In this document: positions 56,265 to 64,000 of the stretch, piece after piece
Layout: each line of letters begins with the position of its first letter
Position numbering within the stretch: position 1 is the first letter of the stretch
Assembly: GCA_030062745.1 (NCBI GenBank)
Contig: CP099843.1
Span: 1,606,001 to 1,670,000, forward strand
Origin: Capitulum mitella
Taxonomy: Eukaryota; Arthropoda; Thecostraca; Pollicipedomorpha; Pollicipedidae
Direction: 5' to 3'
DNA: 64,000 nt
Notes under the pieces: model-generated
The model's input: only the letters and a program-made list of their open reading frames with translations
What the model was told of the DNA's origin: nothing
Database searches by the model: none
Position numbers and translations under genes: made by a program

Positions 56265-57484
56265 TTAACCCTATTCCCGCCAGGGGGCTGAATCCGCCCC
56301 CATCGGGTTTTTTGCTTGCCAATTCCAGGCTGTTTAACGCAGCTTTACGAAACTTGGTGGACTTTTCCTCGCTATTCTTTCTACGAGCTGTGACAAAATT
56401 TCACAATTCTGCTTTGCTCAGGAGCGGAGCCAGGCAACGTTTTTGGGAGGCACCTCAGGCCATTTTTGGCCATGTTGAGGGTAAAAGGAAAACGTCTGCC
56501 AAAAACAGAGCTTTTAAAATAGAACTCAAAACCTTATATGGATGTATAGCTAAATAGTTGGGCAATTTGTATACCAAATTTTGTTTATTTGAGGTCACTT
56601 TACAAGGTCAGGTCAAGGTCAAAAGTCAAAATTAGTTTTTTTGCAATAATTTCGGCGCCGTTTTTTCAAATGTCAAACCCGGAATATATGTGACGTAAAA
56701 AAGTGCCCTCTACCTGTGTACCAGGTTTCAGCGTGATATCAGGTCGGGTCACGGAGCTATAACCTAAAATGTCAATGCGCGTACCCTATATCGCAATAGC
56801 CATAAAATGAAATTTTTGGAATAGAGTGAATTCAAATGATTGAAAACGTTTACAGATAATATCAAATGCACACGAGATCATTCCAGGTGACTCCAAGGTC
56901 ACTGGAGGTCATTTAAGGTCAAAGGTCACAAGTTGATCTGAAGAACGTGTCACCATGACAGTCCCCCCTTTTTCATGTCCCTGGCACCGCCTATGCTAAC
57001 ATTATACAAACATTGTAATGCGATTTTTACTTTTTTAGCATAGCATGACTAGCAGAAGGCCAAAGAAGTGTTTTTACCTTTTTTGTTCATTCAGTTGTTA
57101 GAAGACTAATCCTCCTATTTTTGAAACCCTGTGAACGCCCATGAATTTTCTCAAAATTTCAGATTTGTGGACCTCACGGTAAAAGCCCTATTCATAATCT
57201 CTCGATTCATGCTAGTTTCATTGAAATCGGTCCACAAGCAACGGAGTTATAAGAAGTCCAAAAGTACCCCCCCCATTTTGACATTTTTGCCCCCCTGTAT
57301 CCACACTTTTCAAAATTTTGGAAATTTCTTTTTACAGAGCTGTAGTTCACGTCACGGCAAATCGATTGCCGTTTGTTGCGATGAAATCGGACGAGTAGTT
57401 CTCGAGATCTCGGGGGGGGGGCCGAATCCGCCCCCTCCTGCCGGGAATCGACCATACCGTCTAGCCCTCCGGGAATAGGGTTAA
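56265..57484 (+). mobile_element. piggyBac-like miniature element, family 1, copy D
   Basis: Forward copy, 1220 bp, between TTAA 56265-56268 and 57481-57484. It sits in the left terminal region of the pogo-like transposon. It carries a perfect DR1, AGGTCAAAGGTCA, at 56916-56928. It is among the best preserved copies, in line with being the youngest of the nest. Confidence 0.9.
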
Positions 57485-57733
57485 GCAAAAACGCGATTTG
57501 TGAGTCGCCCATGAGTAGCAGAAACAAAGTTTGCTTTTCTAGCGATAGAAAAAAAAAACATAACTCTACATTATAACAGTCGAAAGATTTCTTCAGAAAC
57601 GTGCTGCCTGTTCTTGGCAGTCCATTTTCGTAAACCCTTAAAAGGGCGCAATTGCCGAAATTCGTTGTTAACTGAGCCCAGGAGATGACGCAATTGGTAT
57701 TCAGTTGCGCCCCAGTGGCGCAGTTAAACTGAC

Positions 57734-57813
57734 GAATGAATACACACTGAAGGTGGAAGACGGAAGTGCGGGTGAATGAATACACACTGAAGGTGGAAGA
57801 CGGAAGTGCAGGT
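57734..57813. repeat. 40-bp tandem duplication
   Basis: Two adjacent 40-bp units beginning GAATGAATACACACTGAAGG differ at one position. They lie in the non-coding left part of the pogo-like transposon. Near-identity means the duplication is recent. Confidence 0.9.
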
Positions 57814-58358
57814 AAACATAAAGTAAATATTGCGCCCAAGTGAGTACATGATTTGTTATTGAGTAAATTAGATGAGTTATAACGTCTACGTTACTAAATT
57901 CACATGTAGGTGTCTCACGAGAATACAATACCGGGCTTTGGAATCCCAGTTGTAACTCAGGCACAATAATAAACGAATGCATTTTATATCGAGTTATGTT
58001 GGCCAATTTGCCCACCAAAGACAAACACAATGCAGATGCAGGCCATTCTTTGGTTTGCAGCCTGGTTTATCGCTCATTGGTGTCCTTATGATGCAGACAT
58101 TTAACGACACATTGCATATCATGCTCAGCGTCTTATTTATGCACTACAAAGAAACATATGATTAAAAACGGATGTATTCTATCGATGCAAGATAGAAAGC
58201 ATCTACGATGTCCAACTCAGAAAACGCAGTACTATTTGCGATCTCGGGCTTCTTTCTATGCCAAAAACTTGCGTAGAATCGCACTAGCTGCGCGTGACTC
58301 TGTGTATCCAAACCGACGAGGACCAATTTATAGAGGAACCAGAATGACACGTGCCGTT

Positions 58359-60030
58359 CTACCGGCAGAGGCCACAGACAAAGCCCGCGATCGAGTTCCC
58401 CTGTGAACAAACCTCGTGACACCATTTTTCGCAATGCGTACACTGTAACCATATCTCATTTTTTCCAATGATGCCTCCTCCACAGAAAATGCAGGTGCCA
58501 CTGCTCTCAAATTCCTTCCCGCTCTGACTTTTCTTTCCGAGTTGGTTTGCTCTTTCCTGGGTTTTGCATTGCATCTTGGCCGGTTTTGCTCTTGACTTGT
58601 TCTGTTTTTCTTCGAGCTTCCGTTTCGTAGGCGAACTGGTAAGTATCGTTGACTTCTGACATTTCGCCCTTCGCTTAATCTCCTTTGGGGACGGAACTGG
58701 CAGTTTCAGGACATCCGAAAACTTGCGCTTCCCACTGTCGTCTTTCCTCTCTCCGCAATGCTCGAAAAGCATCTGGGTTATCGTGACAACTATCGCTTCA
58801 TCTTGTTGTTCTATCACTCCCTTCTCATGATCGTCATCATCTTCGCCTACTGAGGCGACATCATAGTTGTTCTCATCGCCAGCCTCCGACGCATCATCGA
58901 CGCCGCCAGCAGCCCGACCGGAGCGTCCGCCTGCTGGTTCAACGACTGGCTGGCCGGAGAGTCTGCCTGCTGGTTCCACGACTGGCTGGCCGGAGCGTCC
59001 GCCTGCTGATTTCACGACTGGTTGGCCGGAGCGTCCGCCTGCTGGTTCCACGATTAGTTGGCCGGAGCGTCTGCCTACTGGTTCCACGACTGGCTGGCCG
59101 GAACGTCCGCCTGCTGCTTTCACGGTCGGCTGGCCAGAGTGTCTGCCTGCTGCTTCTTCGGCATCACTGGCATCTTCACCTTCGATGAGAACGTATTCTG
59201 CGCCCTGGACGCCGAACTTATCGGTGACGTTTGGAGCGTCATAATCGGCGTCACTGGTGACCTCGGCGGGGTCCATTGGCAGAGCTCGATCCGCCAGGAC
59301 ACGTGACGCCGCGACGAAGTCTTCTGGAGTGAATACCTCCGGGTTCATTGGAACGATGCTTGTTGCTCCTAAAACCGTTGACGGCTTTCTCTGCCGAAAC
59401 TGTGCGCAAGTAAGCTTTGCCAAAAACTGCACCCACGTCGTGCAAGGTTTTTCTTTGGCCTGGCTTCTTCTTCAAGAAGCTGCGCACTTCCTCCTTGTAC
59501 CAGGTTTTTAGTGGACCGTGCACCGAGAGGTCTAGGGGTTGGGTCTTGTGCGAGGTGTGAGGAGGTATTTTCAGTGTGTCGACCCCGTGGTATTCACAGA
59601 CATTCAGGGCCTCCATGGATACATGACTTGAGTGACTGTCTAGGATTAAGAAGCGTCCTGTTCTCCTTGGATGATCCAGTTTTCTTCGAAAGGTGCCTCA
59701 GCCACTCCATGAAGGTCTCGCAGGTGGCCCATCCATTTCCAGGAGCTGCATAGATGGTGCCAGGGCGTGTGCCCCGCTTGAGGGACTCTGCAACTCTCTT
59801 TCGAGCAAAGATCAGTTGCGGGGGTATGAAAGAGCCAGCTGCATTGCAACAGCACACGGCCGTCGTATTTTGGCCCCTCTCAGTGTTCTTGACGACCCCG
59901 GCTTGCCGCATACCTTTCCCTGCGACGACTTTCCGTGTACGCATCACAGTCGGAATGGCTGTCTCATCGACATTATAGATCCTGGGTGGTTTTTGCATTA
60001 TACGTGATATTTGTGGGGTCTTATAATTTC
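58359..60030 (-). pseudogene. pogo/Tigger-like DDE transposase with C-terminal PHD-type finger
   Basis: Read on the minus strand, KTPQISRIMQKPPRIYNVDE carries the first catalytic Asp. AVCCCNAAGSFIPPQLIFAR follows. After a frame change near 59660, LILDSHSSHVSMEALNV carries the second, and SHKTQPLDLSVHGPLKTWYK the third. This is the DDE-1 family of pogo, Tigger and CENP-B relatives. After another frame change near 59360 come MNPEVFTPEDFVAASRVLAD, an acidic linker with a 12-residue tandem repeat, a Lys-rich stretch and a Cys4-His-Cys3 finger: CIFCGG, WLQCTHCEKWCHEVC and FVCGLC, stop at 58359. The N-terminal helix-turn-helix was not found. The frameshifts suggest decay. Confidence 0.8.
58920..59150 (-). 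repeat. 36-bp minisatellite in the transposase coding region
   Basis: About six and a half units of 36 bp, in frame, encode VVEPAGGRSGQP-like 12-residue repeats. Units differ by a few substitutions. The array links the DDE domain to the acidic and Lys-rich part before the finger. Confidence 0.92.
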
Positions 60031-60293
60031 CTGGACTTCACGGTCCCACTTAAGCAAAATGTTTTTGTACATGAAATATTTTGGGTGTCACATCCCATCT
60101 CCTCATGCAGGTAACGTCAATAAAAATTCTTTCGCTAAACTGGAGAAAGTTTCAGGAGTACCTTAGTTGAGAAACTGTTGCATCTTCCCGTATTTTGTAT
60201 ATGATTTCCATATAAGCCATTATTCGAGGTCACAGGCCCGTTAGCTCCTTCATCCGCCTCCAGGTCCTCAGCACTGCTGACCAACAAACATAC

Positions 60294-60393
60294 CTGCACA
60301 CCTTGCTCGACTTTCTTATTGACATGCCCGTTGTCACAACCCGGACAGCTAGGTGAAGCGTGTTTGCAGTCCAGCTGAAAGGCTTCATGTTGC
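60294..60393 (-). CDS. Putative 100-base exon with good splice sites in the pogo-like element
   Basis: On the minus strand CTGCATTTTCAG precedes and GTATGT follows a 100-base open stretch. It encodes QHEAFQLDCKHASPSC, then PGCDNGHVNKKVEQGVQ. The Cys and His spacing (C, H, C, CxxC-like) hints at metal binding. It may be an upstream exon of the transposase or a captured host exon. No family match can be named. Confidence 0.35.
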
Positions 60394-61414
60394 CTGAAAA
60401 TGCAGATGACAATGATAAGCCGTAATGCGTTCAGCTATATTCAATTGCGCCCTCCTGCTAATGCCCCCGCCCCCCTTTGGGGCATTCACCGCGGGCGCAA
60501 TTCAGATTACGATACCTGTGCACAACAGCGCGGAAACCGACAAGAAGTCTCTCATGCTCGGGAAGGTTTGACGAGAATCTTACAAACAATCGCGCCTTTT
60601 TTTTAGAAAGTACACTTCACATGCCGTACATGTTATCAAACCTTATATATATAGCCATCACGACAAAAAAGGCTACAATAGTGAAGGAAACGCATAATTT
60701 TATTAAACAGCGTGGAGAGGGCACCTTACCCCCGTTCTTCCCGTGCCGGTACCGGAAAAGGATCACTCTTGTGGTGGTAATTTCGGTTTTCAAATAGAGA
60801 AGAATGAAATCCATGGTGATTCGCTGGAATGAAAATGGGCGCAATTTAGTCAGGAGGGCGCAATACATCCACTTTCCCCACAGGGTAAGCGCACTGACAT
60901 TTTAGGTTATAGCTCTGTGACCCGACCTGATTTCAAAGTGAAACTTGGTAAACAAGTAAAGAGCATCCTTCTACGTCATGCGTAATCCGGGTTTGGCATT
61001 TGAAAAAAATGGCGCCAAAATTTTTGCCACAAAACTAAACTTTGACTTTTGACCTTGACCTGGCCGTGTAGAGTGATCTCAGATGAACAAAATTGTATTT
61101 GCACGTTGCCCAAGTATTTATCTATACACCCATATGAAGTTTAAGTTCTATCTTAAAAACGCTACTTTTGGCAGTCATTTTTCTTTTACCCTCAATGGGG
61201 CCAAAAACGGCCTGAGGTGCCTCCCAAAAATGTTGCCTGGCTCTGCTCCCGAGCAAAACAGAATTACGAAATTTTTCACAGTACGTAGAAGGAATAGCTA
61301 GGAAAAGTGACCAAACTTCGTGAAGCTGCGTAAAAAGCCCTGGAATTGGTAAGCAAAAAACCCGAGGCGGCGGGGGGGGGGGGGAGCGGACTCAGCCCTC
61401 TGTCGGGAATAGGG

Positions 61415-62085
61415 TTAACTCAGACGTTGCCGACATTCGACAACGTTGTCTTCGCCGGCTTCATATTTCACGATGTTCTTCTGATCAGGGCTGGGGCGCT
61501 AACAAGTGCACATTCCCGCGTCTCTATATAGCTCTGATTTGATCAATCCTAGAATACAATACGTTTCTTTTTGACAATGTGTCCTTTTCCCTTGCGTCGA
61601 CTCTTGAGGCCGTTCAGAACCGAGCATTTCGAGTCATCTCTGGTGCATGTGCTATGTCCCAGTGCGAGAACCTCTGGGCTGACATTGGCATCCCCTCCCT
61701 CGCACATAGGCGCGCACTGCACCTTATGGAATACTCCATCCGAGTCTACGCCATCCACAGTCACCCATCGCAACACATACTGACTCACACCCGATGCCGA
61801 CCACGACGAAAAACCTACTCTATCGTGCAACCATTAAAAAATGTCATAAGTATTCTGGGTTTCCCTCAGATCCCTTATCACTTAACTCAGACTCCTGTCA
61901 ATGGTTGGACATACAGTAAATCTGACATAAGATACCTTTTTATGGGGAAGAAAAATTTCGTCACCCCTACAGGAGCACTCCAAACCTTCATTGAATTTAG
62001 AGCACAATTCCAATGTTACACGTTCTTGTACACGGATGGCTCCCGTACCCCTCAGGCTACCAGAGCAACATTCAGCGACGTCGGG
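61415..62085 (+). pseudogene. LINE reverse transcriptase C-terminal region and RNase H start
   Basis: Reading on from the target TTAA in the same frame gives NSDVADIRQRCLRRLH, NQG-type WGANK and LYIALI. After a frame change, LEAVQNRAFRVISGACA and IGIPSLAHRRALHLMEYSIR follow, the conserved post-RT block. FLYTDGSR near 62025-62048 is the first RNase H motif. The rest of RNase H is missing beyond 62085. Confidence 0.85.
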
Positions 62086-62089
62086 AAAA

Positions 62090-63018
62090 GGGGGGGCAGG
62101 AGGGGCAGTCACCCCCCGGCCGTCAGGCTGGGGAGGGGGGCCGAACTATGTTTTTGCCCCCCCCCCGAAATTTCGGTCACTGCACTAAGCAAAATCGTAA
62201 AAATTAACCTTTTTGCTGTTTAAAAAGAAAAACAAGAATCATTGTGGGAGCAAGGGTGACAGACGATAACAGTTTTCGCGAAATTTAGTACAAATCCGAA
62301 GGTTTTTCAGATATGGCAGTCTTTAAGTTTGGTGGCACTCGTCGCCCATTCCAGGACGCGACATTCTGGTGATGATTTCAGGAGTAATCAGCACAAGTGT
62401 ACGCGGCAGCCTTTTGTACCAAACGTGACACTAATAGAAAGAATTATAACCGTTTTTTGTGGGCTTTAATACATGGGCCTAGAAACAGGGGGAGGGCGGG
62501 ACCATGGTCCCAATTTTTTGGAAATTTAATTTTAGTCCTGTGGCGAAAATAATTTTATATTTATTATACATTAGCCTTAAGTGTTTTTAACGTTACTCAG
62601 CTTCATGTATGTTTAGGTTTCTTTTTTTGTATACTATGCGTAGTGGTGTTGGGCATGGTACTAATTGTTAATCCTTTGGGCACTCTGGCAAGGTGGTTCC
62701 GTCCTACATACCAGACGTTTGGTGCGTGCATCATTACAGTATGTATGTATGGGAGACAGCCAAAGACAGGGCCTTGTCTCTGACTGGGGAGGGGAGGCAG
62801 GTCTGAAAACTTGGTATTCAATAACACCTGCCTTCTACATTGTGTAAAAACGGAATCATGGAAAATTCGCATATACGTTAATGTAGCCCCTGGAAGCAAC
62901 ATTTTTTTATTCGTTTAGAGTGGTTCGTTACGTGGAACTGGCCTTTCAAACCATGCATTTTTGCCCTGCGAAAGATATTTTTTCCTTCTGTAGATCTTGT
63001 TATGAGCCATGACGTCGT
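62090..63018. other. Intergenic, no gene seen
   Basis: Begins with a G/C-run block (62087-62180) that interrupts the LINE RNase H, then AT-rich sequence with short frames. Nothing else is recognised. Confidence 0.4.
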
Positions 63019-64000
63019 TTAACCCCATTCCCGGCAGGGGGGGCTGAATCCGCCCCCCTCTTGCTTGCCAATTCCAGAGTTTTTAACGCAGCTTCACAAA
63101 ACTTGGTGAATTTCCTAGCTATTCTTCCTACGCGTCGTCACAAAATTTCAACATTCTGTTTTGCTCAGGGGCGGAGCCAGGCAACGTTTTTGGCATGCAC
63201 CTCAGGCCATTTTTGGACATGTTCAGGGTACAAAGAAAATGTCTGCCAAAAACAGCGTTTTTAAGATAGAACTTAAAACTTTATATGGATATATAGCGAA
63301 ATAGTTGGGCAATGTGCAGATGTAATTTTGTTCATCTAAGGCCAATTTACAACATCAGGTCAAGTTCAAAAGTCAAAATTTGTTTTTTGCAATAATTTCG
63401 GCGTCGTTTTTTCAAATGCCAAACCCGGAATATCTAAGACGCAGAAGGGTGTCCTCTACTTGTGTACCAGGTTTCACCATGATATCAGGTCGGGTCACGG
63501 AGCTATGACCTAAAATGTCAGTGCGCGTACCCTATATCGCAACAGCCATAAAACGAAATTTTTTAAATAGAGTGAATTCAAATGATTGGAAACGTTTGCA
63601 GATAATATCATATGCACACAAGATCATTTCAGGTGACCCCAAGGTCACTGGAGGTCATTTAAGGTCAAAGGTCACAAGTTGATCTGAAGAACGTGTGACC
63701 ATGACAGTTTCTCCCTTTTCATGTCCCTGGCACCGCCTATGCCAACATTATACGGACATTGTGATGCGATTTGTACTCCTTTAACATAACATGACTAGCA
63801 GAAGCCAAAAACGTGTTTTTGCCTCTTTTGTTCATTCATTTGCTAGAAAACTAATCCTCCTATTTTTGAAACGCTGTGAACGCCCATGAATTTTCTTGAA
63901 ATTTCAGATTTGTGTACCCATGGTAAAAGCCTTATTCATAATCTCTCGATTCATGCCAGTTTCATTGGAATCGGTTCAGAAACAACGGAGTTATAAGAAG
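63019..64000 (+). mobile_element. piggyBac-like miniature element, family 1, copy E (cut by window end)
   Basis: Forward copy starting at TTAA 63019-63022 with CCCCATTCCCGG (one change from the consensus terminus). It follows copies A and D through the interior, including a perfect DR1 AGGTCAAAGGTCA at 63662-63674, and runs off the window about 240 bases before its expected right end. Confidence 0.9.

Larger units (their letters stand above)
56239..60879 (-). mobile_element. pogo/Tigger-like DNA transposon inside copy C
   Basis: The left end GGGGAAAGAGGGTGAACTG and the complement of the right end, GGGGAAAGTGGATGTATTG, are imperfect terminal inverted repeats. Subterminal copies of GGGCGCAATT occur at both sides (57655, 60445-60500, 60838-60862). 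The insertion point lies in a TATA stretch of copy C, consistent with TA targeting, though the right-hand TA has decayed. A transposase of the pogo type is encoded on the minus strand. A second piggyBac-like element lies 26 bases inside the left end. Confidence 0.75.
55550..61418 (-). mobile_element. piggyBac-like miniature element, family 1, copy C, split by a pogo-like transposon
   Basis: The reverse-orientation ends lie at TTAA 55550-55553 and 61415-61418. The left portion (55550-56238) and right portion (60880-61418) match copy B in order with nothing missing between them. The original element was therefore about 1.23 kb before the insertion at 56239. The host sequence is the LINE reverse transcriptase. 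Confidence 0.88.
52080..62090 (+). mobile_element. Non-LTR retrotransposon (LINE), RNase H-bearing, interrupted by 5.9 kb of nested insertions
   Basis: The order ORF1 with zinc knuckle, AP endonuclease, reverse transcriptase, C-terminal region and RNase H fits the Jockey/LOA/I group of LINEs. Sequence belonging to the LINE is 52080-55549 and 61419-62090; 55550-61418 is foreign. Several frameshifts and an in-frame TGA at 55144 make it inactive. The 5' start is approximate. The 3' end is cut at about 62085 within RNase H by another GC-run repeat. Confidence 0.88.

Noticed and set aside
57207..57839. 210-codon minus-strand frame
   Set aside because: Most of it lies within the piggyBac-like copy D and includes its terminal repeat; the remainder covers the 40-bp duplication.

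Overview
The window is animal nuclear DNA. Host genes are split by short introns with ordinary GT-AG splice sites. One gene encodes a BMP-type receptor-regulated Smad, and the intergenic space is filled with several families of metazoan transposons. Base composition is mosaic: CpG is frequent almost everywhere, GC-rich patches alternate with AT-rich sequence, and long G or C runs are common. Coding exons are rich in G and C at third codon positions. An arthropod or other ecdysozoan/lophotrochozoan invertebrate fits, but nothing I can read fixes the phylum.

Layout. 1-6.3 kb is non-coding, with four GC-rich patches. 6.3-16.5 kb (minus strand) holds a complete seven-exon R-Smad of the Smad1/5/Mad type, 456 residues, from an MH1 start to the C-terminal SSVS phosphorylation tail. 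Its large third intron carries an inverted-repeat pair and two different TTAA-flanked miniature elements. 17.47-20.44 kb is a sharply bounded tract almost free of CpG. It is followed by a CpG-dense, promoter-like block at 20.44-21.35 kb. 21.4-38.7 kb is repeat-rich. It contains a 2.8-kb hAT-like element with an exact 8-bp target duplication (28.36-31.21 kb), which holds a Tc1/mariner remnant and a second TTAA element. It also contains a 2.7-kb hAT-like element (34.11-36.80 kb) with a nested relative and a degenerate internal satellite. 38.8-39.5 kb carries the first two exons of an apparent type II membrane protein. 41.75-43.0 kb is another piggyBac-like element. 43.97-47.58 kb (minus strand) is a three-exon leucine-rich-repeat single-pass membrane protein gene, with a one-base frameshift in exon 1.

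52-62 kb is a Russian doll of mobile DNA. A non-LTR retrotransposon (gag-like zinc knuckle, AP endonuclease, reverse transcriptase, RNase H) is interrupted at TTAA by a piggyBac-like element. That element is interrupted by a pogo/Tigger-like transposon whose transposase is fused to a PHD-type finger, and the transposon is itself interrupted near its terminus by a second copy of the same piggyBac-like element. Removing the outer insertion in thought restores the reverse-transcriptase reading frame. A further copy of the piggyBac-like family runs off the right end of the window.

The host genes are not an operon and show no shared pathway beyond cell signalling and the cell surface. The clearest themes are how transposons with AGGTCA (nuclear-receptor half-site) arrays are spread around and inside the Smad gene, and the isolated CpG desert just upstream of the Smad start. 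All calls come from reading the sequence; no database search was run.
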